DNA from: Micropterix aruncella
Lineage: Eukaryota; Arthropoda; Insecta; Lepidoptera; Micropterigidae
Length of the DNA stretch: 64,000 nt
Direction of reading: 5' to 3'
Assembly: GCA_944548615.1 (NCBI GenBank)
Contig: OX155973.1
Location: 1,906,561 to 1,970,560, forward strand
Shown: positions 32,356-43,162 of the stretch, in pieces
How the letters are laid out: every line of letters starts with the position of its first letter
Numbering within the stretch: the stretch's first letter is position 1
The notes under the pieces: model-generated
Databases searched by the model: none
Told to the model about the DNA's origin: nothing
What the model saw: only the letters and a program-made list of their open reading frames with translations
Translations under genes and position numbers: made by a program

Positions 32356-33128
32356 ATCAACCTAAATTCAGCGAAGCTGTCCTTAGCTCACTAAGCGTCT
32401 AGGAAGTGATTACACAGTGAATATAATTTGAATATCTATATCCTATCCTACATATATCCCATCCCTCTCCATTCCAATGCAATTTTTGATTTACCGTATA
32501 AGAAAATAATGTAGGAAACAATTAATCGGCCAGCGAAACTCTGTATTAGAATAATTAGTAATAATTAATGAAGCGCTGTATGTTTGCCGAAAATAAATAA
32601 ATAAATAAATAAAATAAATAAATCAATTTCCTATCAATGGCACCATTCGTATGCTTTGGTACTGCACCTTAAAAATTGGTAACTTTTTGATGAATAAGAA
32701 AATCAAACAAGTTACACCTCCAGAGTTTATTGGAAGAATACACATTACACACATGTACATAATGGCGAAGAACGGGTTGCTGGAGAATGAGCCTTCTGTT
32801 AGGTTAGGTTAAGGGTGTGTGTGCAAGGGGCATTGTGACTTCATACATGAACAAATACATGGGCGATCCACCCACGCTAAAATGCTGGCCATACTGGCCA
32901 TAGCACTAATATATCTACGTATCTATAACTGGAATCCCTCAGACTGGGCTAAGGCGCGCCAACGACTTAAGGCCGAATGCCAGGCATCCTTCGGGGAGCC
33001 AACTGCTCGAGGCGGATGAGCTCCCTGGGTAGGATGATGATCCAACCATAATAAGAAAAAGGGGCACGGCTACACCGACCAGGGAAGACTGGAGCCAAAA
33101 CCGCATAGTACAACCACATAAACAGTGC

Positions 33129-33450
33129 TTGACAGTCCGGTATAACCACAAAATCGTCACGATATCTACTACTAATATCGATAGACTGAGCTTGGTAGAC
33201 CACATAGACTATAAATTGCAATGTGGTCTGCATACATCAAAGTTAGCTGGTAGAGTTAGTTCTGCAGCGGTTGGTGTTTGGAAAATCAGACAACTGACTG
33301 ACGTGGAAACGACACGACTTGTCTACCTTAGCTATTTCCATAGCATTGTCTTATAGTATTCTGCTTAATGGGGAAGGGCTGTTGATAGGGAATCATTTTT
33401 TGTGCTGCAAAAGAGGGCTATTCCGTCAATACACGGACTAGCCATTTTTT
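33129..33450 (+). pseudogene. LINE reverse-transcriptase C-terminal region (copy B)
   Basis: Equivalent of 25897-26230, with the same internal stops and frame changes. This confirms that the inactivation predates the separation of the two copies. Confidence 0.72.
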
Positions 33451-34446
33451 TGACAATTTTAAGTAGCATTTTTTAATTATTCTGACATTTTCTGATTTTA
33501 ATTTCTTGATTATTTTAATTTGTGGTTTTAGTAAATAAACCTTAAAAATGTTATTGATGCCCTAAAAGCAATAATGAAGTAACTGTATGTTCGTGGTGAT
33601 AACCTTAAATATTGTAAAAACGGACTAATACTGTAATTTAAATGTACCTAGATATTAAGTTTCTACAATTTGTTAAGATTTTTTTTGGAAATAAATTAAA
33701 ATTGAAATTGAAAAAAAATGAAATAGGACTAGGTCAACGAACGTCAACATAGGTCAATGTGCAACTGTGGAACGCTGCAGGATGAAGACAATCTCCGATC
33801 CTGCCCGCAACTGTCAACCACTATCACACACCAGAGCCTACAAGAGACCATCCAGACAGTATATTTTTGGAGAGACGTGTCCCAACCTGAACAATAATAG
33901 CACCAAACACGGGTTTTCTCTGGTTTTTTTTAGTGGAATCTTACTTGTAGAATCCGCCGGAAAAAAATACAAAATACAATGTACTATTAGTGTTTTCTCT
34001 CTGAATAAAAACTCTCTGAATAGAACCATACACGGGGTCACGTACAAAGCTCCACGTGGACAGCCAAGTGCATATATCAGCCTACTGATAACCAACCCTA
34101 GACTCAATCATCATCATCATCAGTCGCCGCCCCCAGACACAAAGAAGAAAAGGAGTAATACCGTGAGTAATACTGATTACTCATATAAATGATTATGTAG
34201 AATTTAGATGACGGTGCGTAGTAGAGTAATAATAATAATTGCGATCATCGCGAACCTGCGCATACGCACCTCGGAGGCGCGCAGCGGCGCCACTGAAAGG
34301 ATTCACCTTACAACATTAAAACGACCTAAGACCGGGCGGTTAATCGCTTTTGATTAAACCTAGATCTTCACTATATAGATCTTTACGTTCTTGATTGCCA
34401 ACTGGTCTTAGCTCAGAATGTTTCCTATAATTGTGTGTGTTATATA

Positions 34447-35109
34447 CGAGGGCTGTGTAAAAAGTGGGTCTCCCTATTTTTTTTTTAAACTACAAGGAAT
34501 TTTATAAAAATAAAATAATTTGTGTGTTTAGTAGTTCTAAATTATTTCTCAGTAAAATCCTTATCCATTTCTATACACTTTTGAAGTCGGGGCAAAATAC
34601 TTATTAGGCCCCTGTTGTAGCCCCCCCCCCCCCCTTCCACCTTGAGGAATTTCGACACTTCGACCTTGAGATCGTCGTCGTCGGTGAAGTGACGTCCGCC
34701 GAGGTAAACCTTTAACCTTAGGAAATGATAGTAGTCACTTGGACAAGGTCGGGAAAGGTAGGAGATTACGGTAGGTGGGGTAGAACGTCTTTTGACAGCA
34801 AACCATGTCGTTTATTCTTGATGGCCTTTCGTATTTTTTTAAAATCCTGACAATACCTACTCGTAGGTATTGTGAGGTTTAAAAAAAAACCGTCCCATCC
34901 GAAAAATCTCCCTTCCCTCGACATCGAGGAAGTGGACAAAACGGGACTACGACAGGGACTTTTGCAGCGACTTCAAAAGTGTATAGAAATGGATGGGGAT
35001 TTTATTGAGAAGTAACTTTGAATTACTAAACATAAAAATAAAGTTTGTTTTATAAAATTCCTTGAATTAAAAAAAAAAATGGGGAAACTTACTTTTGACG
35101 CAACCCTCG
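34447..35109 (-). mobile_element. Internally deleted mariner element (copy B, longer)
   Basis: Same element as 27167-27741, again TA-flanked (34445-34446, 35110-35111), but with about 88 bp more near 34866-34960 (including CTCGACATCGAGGAAGTGGA). The transposase C-terminal codons SDYYHFLRLKVYLGGRHF are also present here. The length difference is one of the larger allelic-type differences between the block copies. Confidence 0.83.
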
Positions 35110-35822
35110 TAGATGTACGAATATATGTAATGCAGCTTACGTGTCTCTTCTCTCTGATTTTTCGTCTATTATTCGTAACTCTCGATTAGTTCGAAAATTC
35201 ATAAGTGCATGTCGATAAATGCGATCCACAGCAGGTCGTCGCAGAGTCGCCATTTCTTATGGATCTCATCGATCGAGCGATCGATGCGGTGACGATTGGC
35301 CGCTGGCGTGTCGTCGGCTGTTTTTACGAACCCGTTTTTGGCGGCAATCCAGTGACATATTTGCATTAAAAACCCTGAAGGCGGCTTTCGAAAATTTCGA
35401 CCCGATCGTCGTGCTTGTGAGAACATGCGCGCGGGCGCCGATAATGCAGGACATACTTGGCCCAGGCCCGGAGTTAATATTCTTCCAAATAAACTTATTT
35501 ATATAGATCCTCCATATACGAGTATATGTAGCTACATCTTCCATTTATAGTAATTTATATAGATTCCAAGATCTTAGACTAACAATAAGTGATCATTTCA
35601 AATGGTGAAAACAAATTCAAATTCAAATTCAAAATTCTTTATTTATCTATAATATTACATGTATTTTTAAAATTCAAAGCCATCCTAACTAGGCCTCGCC
35701 TGTACTAAGGTAGGCTTAATATATAAAAAAGGTATAGTGGTTTTCGTAACTAGCTGTAATACATCTTTGTATATTATTTTGGTACATTTGAGAAGTTAAA
35801 AATAGAATAAAGAGTAATAAAA

Positions 35823-36000
35823 TTAAATTTAGGTATATACATATAAATATATACATACATATATAAATAAATATATACTTTATAGATAAATATAAAATAA
35901 TACTATATATATATATACATATATCTCACAAATCGTGCACTATTTTAATATATATGTTATTAATGTCTCCGTTTCTTGTCGACCCATAGTCAAAAGTGAC
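35823..36000. repeat. AT-rich low-complexity DNA
   Basis: TATATAC and ATAAATA units up to about 35930, then unassigned sequence. Not duplicated. Confidence 0.6.
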
Positions 36001-36237
36001 TTAGTTAGGTTTTTCTTTACCGTGACTATTCCTAGATTTTAATCCTGCAGAAAAAACACTATTCATTTTGTTGAACAGTCGAGGAGCAATGTAAAAGAAG
36101 TGTATTTGTGCAAAACTTGTTCTCTTTTTTTGGATTAAGTGCTGTCTGGTTGTTGTTACTCGTGTTCCTTTATGGTGTGTTGAATATAGATGATAATTGT
36201 CATGATTAGAGTAGTAGAGTAAAACGCATAATTGCAA
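36001..36237 (-). pseudogene. LINE C-terminal fragment, head-to-head with the next
   Basis: The minus-strand frame reads YYSNHDNYHLYSTHHKGTRV, then TSFAQIHFFYIAPRLFNKMN. The H-x-T-R...F...A-x-R-L-F/Y-N-K pattern is usual at the C-terminal end of CR1-like ORF2. It meets an oppositely oriented LINE fragment at about 36238. Confidence 0.6.
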
Positions 36238-36935
36238 TCGCTAAAAGAGCCAACTCTACTCTATATCTGATAAGGAAAACTTTCCAACATCTATCAATAG
36301 AAGTGTTTATAAAACACAAGGAATATGTGAGACCTCTTCTTGAGTATGGCTATCAGCTCTGAAACCCCTACTTATGCAAAGATGCAGTTATTTTGGAAAA
36401 GGTGTAGCGAAGGAAAAGGCTTTGAGAATAGGAAATATGAAGATCGCTTGGAATTACTTGGACTGTACTCTGAAATAAAGAAGACCTATAAAATCGGTCT
36501 ATAACACACTCTCTACTCTTATGAAGAGCGTTTAAATTATTTTAAGATTTTGACTCTTAGAAAGAGGAGAGAGAGTGCGGAAGCCGGAATGTTTCTGCAC
36601 AATCTCATTAACAGCGGGATAGACTCACCAGTTTTATTATAAGCGTTAAATTTCAACGTACCATCCAGACGACTGAGGCAGCACCTAACATTTCACCTTC
36701 CCACTTCGCAGACAAATCAATATTTTCACAACCCTATCTCACGTACATGCTGATTATACAACACTGTAACCGATAATATTGATTTATTTAACCTGGGACC
36801 CTTAGCAGTAAAGTCCATTATAGATAGCATTTTATGGGACAAATTGATAATTTACCGTATGTTTTTGTTTTTAATATTTTATGGCAGACAATATTTCATA
36901 TCAATTTTTTTTACTATTTAATTGTATTTCAGAAT
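36238..36935 (+). pseudogene. LINE ORF2 C-terminal third, degenerate
   Basis: Reading with frame changes gives AKRANSTLYLIRKTFQHLSI, HKEYVRPLLEYGYQL, YEERLNYFKILTLRKRRESA, then AGMFLHNLINSGIDSPVLL and RTC-LYNTVTDNIDLFNLGP. These are standard post-RT blocks of a CR1/Jockey-like LINE (YVRP-x-L-E-Y, the Y-x-x-R-L...L-x-x-R-R block, and the FLH-x-L block). Stops after YGYQL and LEKV and at least two frameshifts make it a pseudogene. Confidence 0.72.
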
Positions 36936-37269
36936 TTTCTGTAAACATATTTAAAAAATATTTTTTTTGCTGATAATTTTAAAGATATTGTTTTTTATAT
37001 TGAAATTTCTTTTATAAATCATGAGATAAACTGCACATATGCAATTATAAAGTACGCATAACATATTATGAAATTAATAATATTGTTTTTATACTAGATA
37101 TATTCATATTAAATCCTTTATTACTTAACATATTAAATATTAATGACTGTTTCTTTTTTTTCTCACATATAAATAAATAAAATTCAAACGGAGCTGCCAT
37201 GGAATTCACCGACTGGAGTCGGGCCCATCATAATAATATATTTTTTTTTTACACTTCTGGGGGGTGAGC
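36936..37269. other. AT-rich unassigned DNA
   Basis: No motif. It may be the 3' UTR of the preceding LINE. A (T)n run precedes the next fragment. Confidence 0.35.
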
Positions 37270-37650
37270 AATGGATTCCGGACTTACGAACCGGCTGTGG
37301 TAGGTTTAGGACAGCTGTCTTGCCACATGTGAGCGTTCACCTTACCACCCATTCACTCCCCCTTCGAAGCCATAGAATTTGAGATGCAGAAATCGCGATT
37401 TTAGATAATTTTTCTAGAAAGGAGTTGATTATTTTCCTGGAGAGACCAAGATCTTTAAAAAGGTGAAACAAAGATTTAGCTGGCAGGCCACGAGCGCCTA
37501 GTAACTTCCACCGCTGAAGGTGAACAGTGAAGCCGTTCCGGGTGACGGCATTTGCGAGGTCATGGTATTTATTTAATTTGTACCTACTCGTGGTCTTTTG
37601 GGATATTTGATTCCCATGGAACAGTTAATTCTACGATAAGGACCATCTTC
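37270..37650 (-). pseudogene. Retroelement PD-(D/E)XK-like C-terminal fragment (second copy)
   Basis: Minus-strand reading gives IVELTVPWESNIPKDH and, in a shifted frame, YHDLANAVTRNGFTVHLQRW. It then continues LLGARGLPAKSLFHLFKDLG and ISASQILWLRRGSEWVV to a stop. It is the same family as 1896-2350 but keeps the segment that copy lost, and it lacks the RPD part. Together the two copies define a C-terminal block of RPD - VELTVPWE - central helix region - ILWLRR. Confidence 0.62.
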
Positions 37651-38045
37651 CGAGAGAATTTTACTTATATTATTTAATCGAATTTTATATTATTGCCGAT
37701 TATATAATGGAATTGCATTTTATTTATTATTTTATCTTTTAATATTTTTTATTATTATTATTATTATTTTTACTTCTTTTTTTTTTTTGAAGACCAAATT
37801 TTAGGGCAATTTAGTGTTATTAGCTTTTTACTAAAACTTGTACATCTGTAAGCAATCAAGCAATCAAGCAGACTTGATTGTAATATTAGAGTCCTGTCCA
37901 CCCTAGAACGGGCTAGTCCCAGTTGGGTGGCAGAATCAAATAAGCAAAAGGTTAAGGTTTTGCCATTCGGTTCCTGTTATTTTTGTAAGCAAATCAATGT
38001 TTTATAGTAATTAACTCTTAATAAATAAATAAAATAATAAAAAAA
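37651..38045 (+). mobile_element. LINE 3' UTR ('ACGGGCTAGTCCC' family, called LINE-alpha)
   Basis: Contains TTATATAATGGAATTGCATT, ATTTTAGGGCAATTTAGT and CTAGAACGGGCTAGTCCCAG, then TTGGGTGGCAGAATCAAAT, a GTTTTGCCATTCGGTTCC phrase and an AATAAATAAATAAA tail. The same UTR occurs split at 52060-52219 and 56326-56470, and reversed at 62045-62125. No coding sequence is attached here. Confidence 0.7.
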
Positions 38046-38084
38046 TTAAAAATATTAGTGATAATCAATGTAATATTAGAGTAT

Positions 38085-38295
38085 TGTTTGCGTCCCAAAT
38101 ATACTAAAAAAAAGAGAAGGGACCCGATTGAGGCATAAAATTCTCACAAATTATTACAATGTACCTGGGCTACAGAATATTTATAAATTCCACGTCAACA
38201 CAAATCTTCGAGGTCACAGCAAAAAACTGAACCGTGCAAAATGTAAATCAAGAACGTTTACCAAAATAGAGTGGTTGACTACCATTTAAAGTGAA
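38085..38295 (+). pseudogene. LINE C-terminal fragment (RGDLIE family), 3' truncated
   Basis: Diverged paralogue of 62590-63190, recognised from GAGAAGGGACCCGATTGAGG, CAACACAAATCTTCGAGGTC and CAAAATAGAGTGGTTGACTA. The frame is broken. It lacks the 235-bp MITE present in the other copy and so gives an independent empty site. A short family B end (GGCGGGTTCGCCCG) follows. Confidence 0.6.
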
Positions 38296-38699
38296 CCTTC
38301 CTGGGGTGGCGGGTTCGCCCGTACTAGATGACAACTCCGAAGTGTGTGATGCTAATGGTGATTACTAGGTTTGGAGAATTTTGTAGAAAGTAATGACAGG
38401 CAACAATACTTGCAAGTATTTAAAACCCTCTCACTGATTTAGATGCGGCCCTGTACACGATGCAACATTTTTTTCATTAATAAGACGGGCGAGACGCTAG
38501 AACGGTACTACAGGTTTTTGTTTCCTTGGGGTGTCTAGCGATGATGAGTCCATCGGGTAAACCAAATTGACCGATAATATAGGGCTCTGACTTATCTGTT
38601 ATATAACTACGCGGAATGATAACGGGGCTTGGACTTACTGGGCTGATTAATGTGCTTGACGAGTACTGAGTAAGACTGAAGTACGGCACAATTGATGAG
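38296..38699. other. Unassigned DNA
   Basis: No recognised element after a family B-like GGTTCGCCCGTACTAGATG stub. A 70-codon minus frame at 38477-38689 shows no motif. Confidence 0.3.
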
Positions 38700-38890
38700 C
38701 CTCTCCAAATATGTCTTGGCCAAGATTTTCAGAATCAAATATATCAGTTTAAGTACCTACCTGGGAACATCGATATGATCATATATCGATGCCTGGGAAG
38801 CGTAATAACGTTAAAATTCGACATCGATGCTGATATTAATGACAAAATTGGCAGAATTGGTATTGGGCAGATGAGAATTGGTCTAATATT
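38700..38890 (+). pseudogene. RTE-like reverse-transcriptase fragment
   Basis: Reading gives FQNQIYQFKYL, then CLGSVITLKFDIDADINDKI and GRIGIG. F-K-Y-L-G-S-x-I...D-x-D-I-x-x-K/R-I is the block that follows the RT core in RTE and RTE-like elements. The YLG part is interrupted by about 30 bp containing ATCGATATGATCATATATCG, a small palindrome that may be an insertion or local duplication. Confidence 0.5.
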
Positions 38891-39049
38891 GTAGTCTGGC
38901 GAGTCAAATTTTGAGGTAAATATTGCTTTATCACATTTCTATTATAAACATGCGTTAAGTCATAATAATAAAATAAATTACTGTAAATAACATTGAATTT
39001 ATTGAAGTAGATTTCGTTAAAAAAATGGATTTTAGTACTCCTGGTGTGA

Positions 39050-39480
39050 TTTAAGCATGGGAACTAGAGCTGTAAACTACAACGGGCGAAACCGTCACCT
39101 CAGGAAGTTTTAACGATATTAGATCGTTCAGTCTCCCGTGAGGTGAGCGTAGAAGACTTGAGATGAAAACAGTCCACTGTCTAGTTACGCTCGCCTGTAA
39201 CAAGCCAATGCACTGCCGCGAGATAACAAGGATAATCACCCAGCGGGTCGATACTTGCGTCCTTACTACCAGTTACAACCACTCCGGTCTCCCGACTGGT
39301 TACAGGTCCCTTCGCGGTCCTCACCCTTACGTAGCGGTGATATGGTGTCTACCGAATCTATCGTGGACTACGGCATCCTTCGGGTAGCCGATTGGTCGTT
39401 TCAAGAGCAGTTGCCGTAAGGCGAACAACTACCCCTCGTTTAACCCCTCAAGCGGCGGGTGTAAATCTTGGCCTGTCATT
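39050..39480 (-). repeat. Family B, reverse copy
   Basis: Starts with AACTAGAGCTGTAAACTACA and GGGCGAAACCGTCACCTCAG, the reversed 3' end of family B. It continues through TCTCCCGTGAGGTGAGCG and CTCGCCTGTAACAAGCCAAT to the reversed TCGTTTCAAGAGCAGTTGCC. It lacks the 5' third. Confidence 0.7.
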
Positions 39481-40038
39481 TCTGAGAGTTGAACGTCAAA
39501 AATATATCACTTTAGAAAAACGATCATAAGAAAGAAACTACTTGATGAATCATGACAAGAACAATTGTAGAATGATCGCATTGAAATTTTAAATATAAAA
39601 CAGTAAAACCTCATTTTGTAAAACGATTAGATAATTATGAATAATTATTATAAACGATTAGATAATTATGAATTATTATGATATCGACGTTTTATATCAA
39701 AATACGAAACCCTATCTAGAAATTGTAAACACATTTGTGTACGTTATTACATGCTTTACCAAATCTATTAGTTCGTTTTATTTATTTTCATACATATATC
39801 CGCAGAGAAGCTACATAATATCCGAAGAGAAGCACAGATCCGAGCAATGGCAGCACTCGACTAAGTGCCCCCAGAATGCAAACAATTATATTAGGGATTC
39901 TAGACTGCGAGAAGCACGACTGAATAATCGTACAATACAGAATGTATCCGTCTTTCTCACACTTATCTAACAGGGGGTGGTTGCACTGTGATTTTGGTGT
40001 AAATTCAGTTCGTTGAGAGCGCGGTTTGTCGCGCCGCG
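39481..40038. other. Unassigned AT-rich DNA
   Basis: Small direct repeat AACGATTAGATAATTATGAA (about 39622 and 39653). The frame at 39668-39970 has no recognised motif. Confidence 0.4.
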
Positions 40039-40110
40039 CTCGTACCCGTTTTGGGACGTTACTGAGCATTGACTTACAATACATCGTACCCGATTCGGGA
40101 CGTTACTGTC
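40039..40110. repeat. Two copies of a palindrome-bearing 25-mer
   Basis: CGTACCCGTTTTGGGACGTT (about 40040) and CGTACCCGATTCGGGACGTT (about 40086), both followed by ACTG. The second contains the perfect palindrome CCCGAATCGGG-type core. Function unknown. Confidence 0.6.
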
Positions 40111-40985
40111 TTCGGGGGTTAAGTAAGGCAAAGTGTGGGTGATGAATAATTTCCCAAGTGCATCGTCCGCATAGTGAAACCCATAGAAGGCAGTATGGAC
40201 TGGGGTGGCATGGCGGCTGATGGAGTGGCTGCAACGTAGCCGAAACGTCGGGTGCTACAAACTTCACGCGGTAAATTCGTTTCTATCCTATTTACAATGT
40301 CAAACAACCGCGATAGTCTTCGATTTCATTTATTTTATCAATTGTTAATTGATGGTACAAATAGGTATTTCTATATTAACGTAGCAGCCACACCGATCGC
40401 AGTTATCAATCCGTCCACCCAAGAAAGCCTTTCAGCTACAGAAAGTTTTAATTGGCGCCTAGAGAGACATGGGGGCGCTCAATAATTCATCATGCAATCG
40501 GAGGTGTCGACGCGTCACGCCGAGCTAAGGAAAAACGACCACGCAAAGCCTCCGCCTAATTAGCGTCAAACGCCAATGATTTATTGAACCAACTCGGAAA
40601 CCAACCTCATCACAATAGGTTTCAGACGTTGTTTTCGATTGACAGGAGTCACTTGACTGATCTAACTTAATGTGATGTTCAGTGATTTGCAGTCTAGCTA
40701 GGTATTTCTGCTATAGGAATATTATGGTTTGCTATTATTGTCTGGCGTCATAAAAAATCGGCTGTATCACCCGAAGACTTTTCCGGCAATAAACCAAGGA
40801 CGTCATCTCTTTCAATTTAAAAATCGATTGGCAAACGCGCGTCGCCTTTAAATGCGTTTTAAACATTCAAATTTCGAAAGAGGACACAACGCAATGCAGA
40901 TTAATTTCGAACATGCGTCGCGCGATATCAAACTCGCAACGCCGCAAATTTAAATACGCGATTCCCCCATACACTCATGAGCGGA
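40111..40985. other. Unassigned DNA with a dispersed-repeat phrase
   Basis: GCCGAAACGTCGGGTGCTAC (about 40239) looks like a retroelement 3' motif but cannot be assigned. CCAAGGACGTCATCTCTTTC and ATCGATTGGCAAACGCGCGT (40793-40840) relate to the phrase near 19730 and 28790. No coding evidence. Confidence 0.35.
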
Positions 40986-40989
40986 GTTT

Positions 40990-41545
40990 GAATATTATTT
41001 GTGCAGCTTGTATATAAGACATTCCAACCTATATTTCACAATGTGATTTCGTGGAAGAATCGGGGTATAAGCAAGCGGACTAAGGTCAGGCTGGTTCGAG
41101 CTCTGGTTTTCTCGATCTTTCTCTATGCATCGGAGACATGGACCCTGAAGGCTCGGATACGCACCAAAATCGATGCACTGGAGATGTGGTGTTGGCGTAA
41201 AATGCTAGGGATCAAATGGACAGCACGCCGCACCAACAAATCTGTCCTGTAAGAACTCGGCATCCAAGTGAGGCTCTCCACCGTATGCATGAGAAGGGTC
41301 CTGCAGTTCTTCGGTCATGTTGCCAGGAGAAAGCCAGAGAATCTGGAGAAAATGCTTTCCGGGGGTCAAGTCAAGTGGAGGGAAGAGGAAGCAGATGCAG
41401 ATCACCGGCCAGATGGAACGACCTCACCAAGGAAGTTACAAAAGGGTCAATACAATCTGCGACCCGCCATGCAGAAGACAGGTCGAAGTGGAGGAGCCTC
41501 GTAGGCAAACTGTTGTCTAGTGGCCACGATCCTAAGTAATGAGGG
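40990..41545 (+). pseudogene. RTE-like/other LINE C-terminus, frameshifted
   Basis: The frame at 41001 gives WKNRGISKRTKVRLVRALVF, then ETWTLKARIRTKIDALEMWC and WRKMLGIKWTARRTNKSVL and a stop. The next frame continues CMRRVLQFFGHVARR, and a third frame ends KWRSLVGKLLSSGHDPK. The YA-x-E-T-W-T-L, WCWRKML and FGHVARR blocks are characteristic of the C-terminal region of RTE-type and related endonuclease-reverse transcriptases. Three frames are needed, so it is inactive. Confidence 0.75.
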
Positions 41546-41971
41546 AACGACGGAGAAGAATACCTGTATACCGAATAGACAAATATTTCGAGAGTAAAGT
41601 ATGACTAGGGCGCGTGGTAGGTGGATCGATTTCAACCACATTCTTATCAACTCTTGCCATGATCAAATGATACCCGCATGCCAAATTTCAGCACACACAC
41701 ACAGGTAGACGCACACACAGTAACCTAAACACACAATCATACTTCAGTCTGGAAATTGTCTTAATCGTCTCGCGGGTAAGGTTAGGGGGGGGGGGATGGG
41801 TCAAAATGTATGTATCCATCTTAATCTTGTTCTTTTTGCGCGTTCACAATACTTTACCTCCGCGTCGGTTGATAAGTCGGTAAAATAAAAGCAAAGATTC
41901 ATAAAATGATCTTGGACAAGAAGAGAAGAACGACGTGTAATACGCCTCTACGTTCGTCTAGATTGCCAACG
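41546..41971. other. Unassigned DNA with CA and G runs
   Basis: Short ACAC patch at 41689-41720 and a G-run at about 41786-41795. Nothing else recognised. Confidence 0.35.
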
Positions 41972-42733
41972 CTGCAGTCGTAAATGAAAACACAATAACT
42001 TAATAAAAGACGTTTTGAGAAAAACGCGGTCAAAGTTGAGTTGTTAAATATTTGTTTTCATGAACAAAGTAATCAATATAGATTATTTCTTTTAATCTTT
42101 AATGTTAAAAAATGGTTAGAACTTCAATTCAGCATAAAAAATATATTAAATTATAATTGTTTAATTAATTAAATTAGATATTGTGTTTTAAATTAGGAAA
42201 ATAATTTGATAAATTTTATATTTTTAAGCTATAACACCGTAACTAAGTGGTTACTGTGTTATAGGTAAATTTTACCCATTACTGTGTTCTAACCATGTAA
42301 AATAAATATATATATTTTAAATAAATGAAAAACTGCAGGCACCCACACCCACACAGTAATTGAGATACTGTGATTAATTCGTGTATTAATAAATTAACTT
42401 TTAACAAAATTTTACCTAAAACCACAGTATCTGAAGAAGCCATGTTGTAACCAAACAAAAATATTTCTTAAATGCTTATAGGTATTAATAAAGATCACAG
42501 TAAATAATAGGTTACTGTATTTTACCTTAAAAAATTATACATACCGTGTTTTTTATTAAAAATATTCTGATTTTTTACAAAATACTGTGTTTTTATCTAA
42601 GGTATCTCGGTAACTATCCATCGACAGAGAAACCGAAAAATTTGCCTTATAGTACTTGAACTCGTGATTTTAAAGAACCAAACTTGTATAAACACAGTAA
42701 ATGAAGTTACTGTGTTTTCATTTACGACGGCAG
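41972..42733. mobile_element. TIR element of unknown superfamily, AACG target duplication
   Basis: The left end CTGCAGTCGTAAATGAAAAC continues ACAATAACTT; the right end is AAGTTACTGTG plus TTTTCATTTACGACGGCAG, an inverted repeat of about 30 bp with two mismatches. AACG flanks both ends (41968-41971 and 42734-42737). Within 762 bp about 13 copies of ACAGTAA or its complement TTACTGT, including near variants, occur in both orientations, spread through the element and not only near the ends. There is no coding frame. The 4-bp TSD argues against mariner, piggyBac and hAT. Confidence 0.85.
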
Positions 42734-42737
42734 AACG

Positions 42738-43162
42738 GGAAAACTGTTGAAATTGCAATATAAATTGTACCCCCCCCCTCCCTCTCCCCCCACCCACTTT
42801 ATTCGACAGATATCGTATCATCTGTTTCCAAACTTGAAAAAAAGGGTGGGAGTACGGAAATTTTCAACGAACAACGAAGTCATATGCGAGAAACCGAGGC
42901 ATATTTTCAACCAAACTACCTCGATATCTGGTAGGGAGAGCGCGAGGCTGCCCGCTTGGGCTCCCTTCCGAGTTGACGCGACTAAAAATTTAGGTATTTT
43001 TGCAATGCCACGCGCCCGCGCGCTTTCGATATATACATAAAGATGTATAGGTATACCGCCGCGGCGACAAGGGAATACGTCCCACCGTTGGCAGTGGCCA
43101 ATTACGAATGACGATTTCGGCTTCGCGCGTCGTCTAATATAGTCGATTTGGCTTTTCAATTA
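42738..43162. other. Unassigned DNA with C-rich and GC-rich patches
   Basis: C-run at 42769-42800. Short overlapping frames on both strands (42747-43040, 43159-42818) carry no motif. Confidence 0.3.

Larger units (their letters stand above)
28655..35822. repeat. Duplicated block, copy B (starts at the N gap)
   Basis: Collinear with 19589-28454. It lacks the 1.83-kb segment, has an 88-bp longer mariner (34447-35109) and an additional stretch with GGTCAACGAACGTCAACATA near 33730. The sequence after 35822 (AATTAAATTTAGGTATATAC) is not in copy A because copy A runs into the gap. Confidence 0.93.

Noticed and set aside
40239..40300. Penelope-like or other retroelement 3' end suggested by GCCGAAACGTCGGG
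   Set aside because: A single short phrase with no coding part; I could not support a family.
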